Origin: a virus
Direction: 5' to 3' (one strand)
Virus record (IMG/VR): IMGVR_UViG_3300025131_000007
Coordinates: 62,001-126,000 of that record
DNA length: 64,000 bases
Position 1 is the first letter of the stretch. Each line of letters starts with the position of its first letter. Positions 1 through 7,603 of the stretch are shown in pieces. A program made the translations under genes and the position numbers. The notes under the pieces are model-generated. The model was given only the letters and a program-made list of their open reading frames with translations. It ran no database searches and was not told the origin of the DNA.

Positions 1-1
1 A

Positions 2-409
2 TCCGACAATTTGCCCGGGATAAAAGGCGCTGGGTTTGCTACAGTCGCCAAACGGTTGGGTTTTTTAGCGTCAGAAGAGTTTTATACGATTGACAAGGTA
101 ATTGAATTTTGCAGTAAGTCAACCAGCCGCCTTAAATTTTTTAATAACGTGGTGGAGAACGTGGAGACTATAGAGCACAATTATAAAATGATGCAATTAT
201 CTGCCCCCCAGATGTCAATTCAATCAAAAGATTTTGTTAGAAATGCAGTGGAAAATTTTGCGTGTGACTTTAATCAAACTGCAGTTTTGGGAATGATGAG
301 AAAAGATGGGTTTGGTGAATTAAATTGGGAAGAGCTAAAGTCTCATTTATTAAGGATTTCTCGCGAATGTCATGACGAGCCAGCAAAAGAAAATAGTATT
401 CATGCTTGA
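2..409 (+). CDS. 5'-3' exonuclease / flap endonuclease, C-terminal part (5' end outside window)
   Basis: The reading frame is already open at the window edge. Its first visible residues, SDNLPGIKGAG, match the helix-hairpin-helix metal and DNA-binding segment (D-N-x-PG-x-x-G-x-G) of the PolI 5'-nuclease / T4 RNase H family, which removes RNA primers and flaps at the replication fork. The N-terminal catalytic domain with most acidic residues is missing, so this is a fragment by window truncation, not a broken gene. The tail is mostly helical and ends in HDEPAKENSIHA. A promoter for the next gene overlaps its stop codon. The assignment to the nuclease superfamily is good; the exact subfamily is inferred. 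Confidence 0.75.
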   Translation, partial: SDNLPGIKGAGFATVAKRLGFLASEEFYTIDKVIEFCSKSTSRLKFFNNVVENVETIEHNYKMMQLSAPQMSIQSKDFVRNAVENFACDFNQTAVLGMMRKDGFGELNWEELKSHLLRISRECHDEPAKENSIHA

Positions 410-433
410 CATTTGGTGTCAGTGTGTTATATT
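406..433 (+). promoter_or_regulatory. Sigma-70-like promoter for the helicase gene
   Basis: TTGACA (406-411), 16-bp spacer, TATATT (428-433). It overlaps the stop codon of the exonuclease gene and is 24 bp upstream of the helicase start. It resembles the other GTTATATT promoters of the window. Confidence 0.7.
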
Positions 434-457
434 TAAAAGAGTTGAAAGAGGGTTCTT

Positions 458-1846
458 ATGTTAAGCGAAAAAGCTAGTTTCGGGCGTTATGGAAAAACAT
501 TTCAAGAAGGGCTGATCCAATTGATTTTTGAGGATCGCCCTTTTGCTGATCAGGTGACGGAAGTCTTAAATGGTAATTTTTTAGAATTAGAATATTTGCG
601 TGTTTTCTTGCGTAAGATTATCGAATACCGTGCCAAATATAATCGTCACCCATCATTGGATGCCATGATTACGATCGTGCGCACGGATCTCGAAAATGAA
701 AGCGAGATTACCCAAAAACAGGTGAGAGAATATTTCACCCGCGTTCATTCTCGAGAAATTACTGATCCTGAATATATTAAAGAAACAGCGTTAGATTTTT
801 GTCGCAAACAAAATCTGAAAGAAGCCATGCTTCGATCCATACCGCTCTTGCAAAAAAATTCGTTTGATGAAATCTCTCAAGTTATTAATGAAGCATTGAA
901 GTTGGGATCGGAAAACAATTTTGGGTATGATTACTTGGCAGACTTTGAGAAAAGATTTGAACCCAAACATCGTGTTCCTGTCTCTACGGGGTGGCAAGAT
1001 ATTGATAGAATAATTGGCGGTGGTTTAGGAAAAAGTGAGTTAGGAGTGGTAATTGCCCCCACTGGTGCGGGAAAATCAATGGTGTTGGTGCACTTGGGGG
1101 CGAATGCAATTGCCGAAGGAAAAACTGTTATTCACTACACACTAGAACTTCAAGAGACAGTTATAGCCACTAGGTATGATAGTTGTATTACAGGATATCC
1201 GCTTTCCGACATTATAAATTTTAAAGAAGAAGTATACGAAGAGATTAAAGATATAGAGGGAACCCTTATAGTCAAAGAATATCCTACAAAGTCAGCCTCA
1301 ACGAATACAATTCGTGCACACCTTTCTAGACTTATTAAGAGAGGGATCAGACCAGGAATGATTATTGTTGATTATGCTGATCTTTTAAAACCTGTGGTTG
1401 TGCGAAAAGAGAAAAGAAATGAATTAGAATCTATTTATGAAGAGCTACGAGCTATTTCCACGGAGTTTCAATGCCCTATTTGGACTGCCTCACAAACCAA
1501 CCGATCAGGGTTGAGTGCTGAGGTGATCACTATGGAACAAATCTCGGAAGCTTTTAATAAATGTTTCGTTGCTGATTTTATCTTTTCAGTATCGAGAAGT
1601 ATAGAAGAAAAACAAAACAATCTTGGTAAGATTTTTATTGCAAAAAACAGAAATGGACCAGATGGAATGGTTTATGATATTTTTATGGACACCAGTAACG
1701 TGAAGATTAAAATTTTACCCAAAGCGGTCATTCCCTCGAGGGGAACAAATACCCCACCTTCGGTGGTTACTGCTCCTATCACTTTAGATTCCAAGATGCA
1801 GCGACAGCTTTTGATGACCAAGTATGCCAAATTAAAAGGAAAATAA
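458..1846 (+). CDS. DnaB-like replicative DNA helicase
   Basis: This is a hexameric 5'-3' replicative helicase of the DnaB / T4 gp41 RecA-like family. An N-terminal helical domain (about 1-150) precedes the ATPase core. STGWQDIDRIIGGGL at about 176-190 is the usual entry to the core. Walker A is APTGAGKS (200-207), Walker B is MIIVDYADLL (301-310), the sensor glutamine lies in TASQTNRSG (343-351), and KNRNG (396-400) carries the probable arginine finger. The length of 462 residues is normal. The start has AGAGGG upstream. It sits between the exonuclease and ribonucleotide reductase genes, and the reductase begins two bases after its stop, so the two are probably co-transcribed. No primase is seen in this window. 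Confidence 0.9.
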   Translation: MLSEKASFGRYGKTFQEGLIQLIFEDRPFADQVTEVLNGNFLELEYLRVFLRKIIEYRAKYNRHPSLDAMITIVRTDLENESEITQKQVREYFTRVHSREITDPEYIKETALDFCRKQNLKEAMLRSIPLLQKNSFDEISQVINEALKLGSENNFGYDYLADFEKRFEPKHRVPVSTGWQDIDRIIGGGLGKSELGVVIAPTGAGKSMVLVHLGANAIAEGKTVIHYTLELQETVIATRYDSCITGYPLSDIINFKEEVYEEIKDIEGTLIVKEYPTKSASTNTIRAHLSRLIKRGIRPGMIIVDYADLLKPVVVRKEKRNELESIYEELRAISTEFQCPIWTASQTNRSGLSAEVITMEQISEAFNKCFVADFIFSVSRSIEEKQNNLGKIFIAKNRNGPDGMVYDIFMDTSNVKIKILPKAVIPSRGTNTPPSVVTAPITLDSKMQRQLLMTKYAKLKGK

Positions 1847-1848
1847 TT

Positions 1849-3816
1849 ATGAGAAACACACGTGCGATTCGCCGGTTTGGGCTGTCAGAACCCTTTGTTG
1901 AGCCCTACAAAACAACCACGGTTCCATGGGGGCCGTTGGGCTATGTTACCTTCAAACGCACCTATGCTCGCCGCCTCAGCGAGTTCTCCGATGGCGCTGG
2001 GGGGACGGAAGAGTGGTGGCAGACATGTCGTCGCGTGGTTGAGGGTATGTTCAACATGCAGAAACAGCATGTGGTCACATTAGGTTTAGAATGGAATGAT
2101 GCCAAAGCCCAGAAAACCGCAAAAGAAGCATATGATCGGTTGTTTCATTTGAAATGGACACCTCCCGGTCGTGGCTTGTGGATGATGGGCACAAAGTTTG
2201 TAGAAGAGAGAACCGCTGCGGGGCTTTTTAATTGTGCTTTTAGGTCTACTCGAGATTTATCGAGCAAAGGAGGTTATCTTTTTGCGTGGATGATGGATGC
2301 TTTAATGGTAGGGATCGGTGTGGGGTTTGATACAGAGGGGGCTGGAACCCTCACCATCCAAGAGCCTCAATATAATAATGATATTTATATTATTGATGAT
2401 TCGCGAGAAGGCTGGGTCAACAGTGTTCATATATTATTAGATGGATTCTTTTTTGGAGACAAAGTTCCGAAGTTTGATTATTCCTCTATCCGCGCCGCTG
2501 GAGAACCTATTCATGGGTTCGGGGGAACCTCTAGTGGCTCTGGTCCATTGAGAGAGCTTCATGATAATTTGGTGGAATTGTTTTCCCCCAAGGTGGGAGA
2601 GTCTATTTCTTCCGTAGACATCGTAGACACTGAAAACCTCATCGGTCGCTGTGTGGTTGCCGGCAACGTTCGCCGTTCGGCTGCATTAGCAATGGGGAAA
2701 TATAACGACCGTCGTTATCTCGAGATGAAAAACGATCAAGAGAAATTGTATCACCACCGATGGGGATCTAACAATTCATTCAACGCGTTGGTGGGAATGG
2801 ACTACACGTGGCATGCTACCCAGTCTCAAAAGAACGGAGAGCCTGGGTATATCTGGCTTAACAATGCGAGAACACGTGGTCGCTTTAAAGATCCAGAACG
2901 ATATGACGACATTAATGTCGCGGGTTTCAACCCTTGCGTTGAACAGCAATTGGAAGATGCTGAACTGTGTTGTTTGGTAGAAACATTTCCCGCCAAGCAC
3001 GACACTTATGAGGATTATCTGCGCACTTTGAAGATAGCTTATTTATATGGAAAGACTGTGACTCTTTCTAACACTCACTGGCCAGAGACTAACGCTAAAA
3101 TGCTAAAGAATCGTCGTATTGGCTTATCTCAATCCGGAGTGGTTCAGGCGTTTAATCGTCACGGCCGTCGCGAAATGATGAATTGGTGTGACAACGCCTA
3201 TCAGCACGTGTTAGAATTGGATGAAGAATATTCCAATTGGCTTTGTATTCCTAAGTCGGTGCGCATGACTTCCATCAAGCCGTCAGGAACCGTTTCATTA
3301 CTTAATGGATCTACGCCTGGAATCCACCATCCAGAAAACGAATATTATATTCGACGTATCCGATTCTCAAAAGATTCAGAATTGCTCCCTGCGCTTCAAG
3401 AAGCGGGATACGTTATCGAAACTGACACTTATTCCCCCAACACGATGGTGGTAGAATTTCCTGTTCACGAGCCCTATTTTACTAAGGGAAAATGCGATGT
3501 GAGCATGTGGGAGCAATTAGAAATTGCTGCCCAATATCAACATTACTGGGCAGACAATAGTGTTTCTGTGACGGTCACCTTTAAACAAGACGAAGCTAGT
3601 CAAATAAAAACGGCATTAGAGATGTATGAGAGTAGATTGAAAGCTGTATCGTTTTTGAGATATGAAGAGACGGGGTATGTTCAACCTCCTTATGAACCTA
3701 TTACCAAAGACCAATATCATATTATGTCCGCAAAAATTACTCCCGTAAAGCGTTTTGAAATAAACGAAAGCGGCACAGGAAGTAAGTTTTGTGATGGAGA
3801 ATTTTGCACACTTTAA
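1849..3816 (+). CDS. nrdJ: Adenosylcobalamin-dependent (class II, monomeric) ribonucleoside-triphosphate reductase
   Basis: It reduces ribonucleotides to deoxyribonucleotides with a B12-generated thiyl radical. The sequence follows the monomeric RTPR type known from Lactobacillus leichmannii. C129 in NCAFRST and C375 in the ELCC motif fit the redox pair. C363 and E365 in FNPCVEQ fit the radical cysteine and catalytic glutamate. KPSGTVSLLNG is the conserved phosphate-binding loop. The C-terminal tail carries C648 and C653 (FCDGEFC), which regenerate the active site. At 655 residues it is somewhat shorter than the Lactobacillus enzyme (about 740). No small subunit is needed or seen. A thioredoxin-like gene at 15145 is a plausible electron donor. 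The usual NPCGE is NPCVE here. Confidence 0.92.
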   Translation: MRNTRAIRRFGLSEPFVEPYKTTTVPWGPLGYVTFKRTYARRLSEFSDGAGGTEEWWQTCRRVVEGMFNMQKQHVVTLGLEWNDAKAQKTAKEAYDRLFHLKWTPPGRGLWMMGTKFVEERTAAGLFNCAFRSTRDLSSKGGYLFAWMMDALMVGIGVGFDTEGAGTLTIQEPQYNNDIYIIDDSREGWVNSVHILLDGFFFGDKVPKFDYSSIRAAGEPIHGFGGTSSGSGPLRELHDNLVELFSPKVGESISSVDIVDTENLIGRCVVAGNVRRSAALAMGKYNDRRYLEMKNDQEKLYHHRWGSNNSFNALVGMDYTWHATQSQKNGEPGYIWLNNARTRGRFKDPERYDDINVAGFNPCVEQQLEDAELCCLVETFPAKHDTYEDYLRTLKIAYLYGKTVTLSNTHWPETNAKMLKNRRIGLSQSGVVQAFNRHGRREMMNWCDNAYQHVLELDEEYSNWLCIPKSVRMTSIKPSGTVSLLNGSTPGIHHPENEYYIRRIRFSKDSELLPALQEAGYVIETDTYSPNTMVVEFPVHEPYFTKGKCDVSMWEQLEIAAQYQHYWADNSVSVTVTFKQDEASQIKTALEMYESRLKAVSFLRYEETGYVQPPYEPITKDQYHIMSAKITPVKRFEINESGTGSKFCDGEFCTL

Positions 3817-3837
3817 ATTTAAAGAGAGAGGTGAAAT

Positions 3838-4131
3838 GTGTTTAAACCTGTTAACCGGTATTTGGTGGTGGAAACCCCTACCCCGCCGGCAGAGACAAAA
3901 TCTGGCATTGTATTGCCGGATGACTACAAGCCTGCGGAAGATCCGTGGGTTGTGGTAAAATTAATAGATTATGCTGATGACGTGCGGTTTGGTAAAAAAT
4001 TGAAAAACTTGTCAGCAATACACGAGGTATCCCTATTAGTGGAGAGATCCATGATTGAGCAAATAGTTTATAATGGAACTAATTATTCTTTGATCCTTGA
4101 TAATTATGTTAAAGGGGCTTTTACTAAATAA
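3838..4131 (+). CDS. groES: GroES-like cochaperonin
   Basis: This 97-residue protein has the GroES order: an N-terminal strand (PVNRYLVVETP), then a mobile loop with SGIVLP whose I-V-L tripeptide is what docks on GroEL, then a barrel. After the loop it follows a phage-type sequence (DYKPAEDPWVVVKL), as in gp31-like caps. The start is GTG at 3838 with AGAGAGG upstream. A phage-type GroEL is encoded 16 kb away at 19924, so the pair is complete but not in one operon. It would cap the chaperonin, host or phage, during folding of virion proteins. The call rests on the mobile loop and length; the overall sequence is divergent. Confidence 0.8.
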   Translation: MFKPVNRYLVVETPTPPAETKSGIVLPDDYKPAEDPWVVVKLIDYADDVRFGKKLKNLSAIHEVSLLVERSMIEQIVYNGTNYSLILDNYVKGAFTK

Positions 4132-4143
4132 GGGTATCTGGAG

Positions 4144-5049
4144 ATGACAATAGATAAGAATTTTTATAATCAAGCGTCAGCCGCCAAGTTAGGGTGGTCA
4201 CCTGATTGGTTTGGAGAAAAACACTTTGATGAAAAACTTGTTAGGGGTATTAAAAAGTGGCAGAAATCTCATGGCTTAAGTGGTGATGGATTGGTTGGGC
4301 CCATGACTTATGCGCGCATTTGGACACACAGACAAAGCGAAATTGACGAACACAAGCCTCCAATCTCTTCTATAAAATATTCTAATTATATTGTGTATAA
4401 TAGCGAATTTTATCCCATTAACTGGGATAAGGTAGTATTGTGGTCTGAGAGTGCCGGGTTGAAAGCCCAAAAAGGAAACTATTATGATTATACAGGAAGG
4501 TCACGCCGGCCGATTCGCCTATTTGTGAATCATTGGGATGTGTGCCTTAACTCTAAATCGTGCCACAGGGTCTTAAATAATCGCGGCATTTCGGTGCACT
4601 TTCTCATTGACAATGATGGAACTATTTATCAAACTCTAGATATGCAGCATGGAGCTTTTCATGCGGGCCACCAACGAACCAATAGGTCTTCCGTGGGAGT
4701 AGAAATTTCGAACGCATTTTATCCCAAATATCAAGAATGGTATAATCGCAATGGTTATGGGGAACGACCCTTAGTGAAAGGGGCGATGGTGCATGGAAGA
4801 GAGTTGGAGACTTTTATGGATTTTTACCCCATTCAAATCGAGGCAGTTAAGGCGTTGTGGAAAGCAGTAGACGGATGCACCGATATTCAATTTCAAACTC
4901 CATTAGATGAAAACGACCACACTTCTACGCGATATGAGCAGCGTGTAGTATATGGAAATTATCAGGGAATTGTCAGCCATTATCACTGCAGCAAACGTAA
5001 AATTGATTGCGCAAATTTAGATATAAAACAATTATTAGATGAACTATAG
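4144..5049 (+). CDS. Endolysin: peptidoglycan-binding domain plus N-acetylmuramoyl-L-alanine amidase
   Basis: Residues about 1-60 form a PG_binding_1 type repeat (WQKSHGLSGDGLVGPMTYARIW). The remainder matches the zinc amidase_2 / PGRP fold: FVNHWD with the first zinc histidine, SVHFLIDNDGTIYQ, AFHAGHQRTNRSSVGVEIS, and a C-terminal SHYHCSKRKIDCAN carrying the other ligand region. It would cut the amide bond between muramic acid and the stem peptide at lysis. There is no signal peptide, so it would need a holin; a holin-like gene lies at 63011. Lying among replication genes is unusual but occurs in large phages. A roughly 50-residue linker joins the two domains. Confidence 0.85.
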   Translation: MTIDKNFYNQASAAKLGWSPDWFGEKHFDEKLVRGIKKWQKSHGLSGDGLVGPMTYARIWTHRQSEIDEHKPPISSIKYSNYIVYNSEFYPINWDKVVLWSESAGLKAQKGNYYDYTGRSRRPIRLFVNHWDVCLNSKSCHRVLNNRGISVHFLIDNDGTIYQTLDMQHGAFHAGHQRTNRSSVGVEISNAFYPKYQEWYNRNGYGERPLVKGAMVHGRELETFMDFYPIQIEAVKALWKAVDGCTDIQFQTPLDENDHTSTRYEQRVVYGNYQGIVSHYHCSKRKIDCANLDIKQLLDEL

Positions 5050-5095
5050 TGAGGGCATAAAGCCAATACACACATGAGCCAACAAGAGGTGAGCA

Positions 5096-5821
5096 TTGAA
5101 CGATTATGAAAAGACTATTAAACTTTATGGAGATGGAATTGGGTTTGTGGAGCATGTGGAGCACATGGGAACAGATCTTACAGTTGTCAATAGCGCTCGC
5201 GTTAGTTTTGGAAAGCACAAAAAGGATCTAGACGATCGAGACAAGAAGCTTATTAATTATTTAATAGCTCACAAACACACTTCAACGCTCGAACATTGTA
5301 GTATAACTTTTCGTTTTAAAGTGCCATTGTTTGTGAGAAGCCAACACCATCGCCATCGCACATGGTCTTATAATGAGATATCCCGGAGATATACCGATTT
5401 CAACATTGAGTTTTATGAGCCCCAATTTTATAGAACTCAACATGATAAGAATCGCCAAGCTAGCAATGTAGATCAGGTATGCAACCCTCGTCTAAAACTA
5501 TACGATCCCGCATGCAGCCACTCTATTGATAGGTTTGCGACGGAGATTGTGGCATCACATCACAAACAGTCTCTTAAATTGTTTGATGATTTGATGGATG
5601 GTGGAGTGTGCCGGGAACAGGCGCGGGGAATATTGCCTCAGAATATGTATACGGAATATTACGGAACGGTGAATTTAAGTAACCTACTTAAATTTATTGA
5701 TCTGAGAACGCACGAGGGGGCTCAGTGGGAGATTCAAAAGGTTGCGCTAGCATGTTTGGAAATAGCTACGGATTTATGGCCCATTACTGTTGGAGCATAT
5801 CGGGAACTTAGAGAAAGGTAA
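5096..5821 (+). CDS. thyX: Flavin-dependent thymidylate synthase ThyX
   Basis: It makes dTMP from dUMP using FAD, NADPH and methylene-tetrahydrofolate. The ThyX motif RHRTWSYNEISRRY occupies residues 86-99 (family consensus RHRxxSxNExSxRY). SARVSFGK near the N-terminus and REQARGILPQ (about 177-186) are further family blocks. The length of 241 residues is typical. The start is TTG at 5096, chosen because AAGAGGTGAG lies at the right distance and no in-frame ATG precedes the conserved region. Its stop overlaps the next start (TAATG). Together with dUTPase and the reductase it gives the phage its own dTTP supply. Confidence 0.95.
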   Translation: MNDYEKTIKLYGDGIGFVEHVEHMGTDLTVVNSARVSFGKHKKDLDDRDKKLINYLIAHKHTSTLEHCSITFRFKVPLFVRSQHHRHRTWSYNEISRRYTDFNIEFYEPQFYRTQHDKNRQASNVDQVCNPRLKLYDPACSHSIDRFATEIVASHHKQSLKLFDDLMDGGVCREQARGILPQNMYTEYYGTVNLSNLLKFIDLRTHEGAQWEIQKVALACLEIATDLWPITVGAYRELRER

Positions 5822-6735
5822 TGATATTATATGATCAGGTGGTGATCGGAAGTTCGCTCTCCGCACTTCTGTATGCTTTTGTTAATCATTATCCTATTCT
5901 CTTTACTTCGCCGGAGATTCCCTTTAGGTTTGACTATTTTAAAGAAGATGTCGATCTTTCCTTTTTGGATATCTCGACTCCTTTTCGCCACTTACTTACT
6001 TTCAATGAGTGTTTGGCGGTCGGCCCTCCTAAAATCGCATTGTGGGAGGCATTAATGTTTGCTTTGTCAATGGATGGGATGTGTCCCCTAAGTGGGCTCT
6101 GTTCTTCTATTCGCAATGTGGAAGGCACCGTTACATGTTCAAATGAGTATTCTAAAATAGCCACCTTTAAGGTTAATACTTTTCATTATTTTGGAGATGC
6201 TTCCGCAACTGGGTTTGGAAAATCACCGATAGTTATTCCCCAAAATTATATATGTTACGACTGGGTAGCTATTAACAAAGGAGGAAAGATAGAACAGGAT
6301 TATATGAAGGTAGGTGATGAGTTCGTGAATCATGTGTGGTTTTATTCTTCAGATCGGATTGATGGAAATACCGGAGTTAAAGATGCGTGTGTGGTGTCGT
6401 ATCTTCAAGAGGAACAATTAGAGAATTTTGATTACTCAGAAACCATGGCGAGGTTTAAATTAGTTAATGAAATGGAGAAGCGCGGTTTGCGCGGCCCCCA
6501 AACCGGCTTTAATAGTGCCGGAAACCCTCGTCACTATAAAATTAAGACTACGCACATGTTTCGTACGAAACGATCCAAAAAGAGTCAATCATCGACGTGG
6601 ACACCCACAGATAATGTGGTGGTGCCCACTTTAAATGAAGAAGAGTTATTTGCCATCTTTTGCGAGAGTGAGCCTCGCAACAACACTTTCATGAGGTTTT
6701 ATAATGCATCTTGCCGGCATCATTCCTGTAGCTAA
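5821..6735 (+). CDS. Unknown protein with a possible Rossmann-like N-terminus
   Basis: The 304 residues begin YDQVVIGSSLSALLYAF, which resembles the beta-alpha-beta dinucleotide-binding start of flavoproteins such as UDP-galactopyranose mutase (VVIGxGxxGL), but the glycines are incomplete and no second FAD motif is seen. The C-terminal part is basic and polar (TKRSKKSQSSTWTPT). It is translationally coupled to thyX by a one-base overlap and itself overlaps the next gene by 32 bp, so the three are probably one operon. No function is assigned; a degenerate flavin-binding protein is one possibility. Confidence 0.55.
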   Translation: MILYDQVVIGSSLSALLYAFVNHYPILFTSPEIPFRFDYFKEDVDLSFLDISTPFRHLLTFNECLAVGPPKIALWEALMFALSMDGMCPLSGLCSSIRNVEGTVTCSNEYSKIATFKVNTFHYFGDASATGFGKSPIVIPQNYICYDWVAINKGGKIEQDYMKVGDEFVNHVWFYSSDRIDGNTGVKDACVVSYLQEEQLENFDYSETMARFKLVNEMEKRGLRGPQTGFNSAGNPRHYKIKTTHMFRTKRSKKSQSSTWTPTDNVVVPTLNEEELFAIFCESEPRNNTFMRFYNASCRHHSCS

Positions 6736-7603
6736 TTTAAAGACGGATTTGCAAACTGTTTTTCCAGAGGTCTTGTTGCCGCTCGAGCCTGATTTTACTG
6801 CTATTCAAAAATCAGTGTATGAGTGTGCGCTAGCCGGGTGTCAAACTATTTGGATTGTGGCAAACAACGACTTGGCTCCTTTAGTAAGAAAAACAGTTGG
6901 AGAATGGGTGTATGACCCGGTTTATTATAACCGATATATGACCAAATTTCATAGTGAAATAAGGAAAGAGATACCTATTTATTATGTGCCCATCCATCCT
7001 AAAGATCGCGACAAACGTGATTGTTATGGATGGTCTATATTATATGGTGCATATAGTGCATGGTCGGTAGCATATAAGATTTCTCGTTGGATTCGCCCTA
7101 CAAAATATTATGTTTCTTTTCCACTTTCAGTTTATAACTTAGACTTTTTGAGGCAACACCGACTATGTATAGCCAATAAAGATAAGAACTTTTTTCTTTC
7201 TTATGAAGATAAGATAATTAAGGACAATCTGCCGATCGCATTCACATTTACAGGAGATGATTTTATAAAATGCCGAAGAGACTTGAACCGAAAGACCACA
7301 AGGGAATATTTACCCCCTTTACCCGGCCACCGATACCCCTCACAAAAAAGACCGTTAGTCGAGAGGTGGAGCGCAAGAACGTTCGGCCTAAAGACCGTAT
7401 TTGAAAAACTTAATATAGAGAACGCGGCGATCACCCCTGTGGAGTCGTTTTACGATCTTTCCGCATGGGAGCAGTATTGCCAATTCTTAGGTCGAGAAAA
7501 TAAATTAATAAAAAAACCGTATAAAGAGTTGATAAAAGCTCGCCAACATGTTAAATTACCATATGTTCAAAAAGGAGAAATCAATGAACAAACCGAAGAT
7601 TAA
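6704..7603 (+). CDS. Nucleotidyltransferase-like protein (GT-A-like N-terminus), function unknown
   Basis: The N-terminus AGIIPVANLKTDL, the following LLPLEPDFTAIQKSV and CALAGCQTIWIVANNDLAPLV have the pattern of sugar-nucleotide or GT-A nucleotidyltransferases: an early AGI(I)P strand and loop, then a helix and an (I/V)WIV strand. The usual GxGxR signature is absent, so catalytic activity is doubtful. The start at 6704 has GAGG upstream inside the previous gene. The last 20 bases overlap the start of dnaE. I infer a fold similarity only. Confidence 0.5.
   Translation: MHLAGIIPVANLKTDLQTVFPEVLLPLEPDFTAIQKSVYECALAGCQTIWIVANNDLAPLVRKTVGEWVYDPVYYNRYMTKFHSEIRKEIPIYYVPIHPKDRDKRDCYGWSILYGAYSAWSVAYKISRWIRPTKYYVSFPLSVYNLDFLRQHRLCIANKDKNFFLSYEDKIIKDNLPIAFTFTGDDFIKCRRDLNRKTTREYLPPLPGHRYPSQKRPLVERWSARTFGLKTVFEKLNIENAAITPVESFYDLSAWEQYCQFLGRENKLIKKPYKELIKARQHVKLPYVQKGEINEQTED

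Noticed and set aside
406-433. Attachment site or integration gene
   Set aside because: No integrase, excisionase or repeated att-like core was found in the window.
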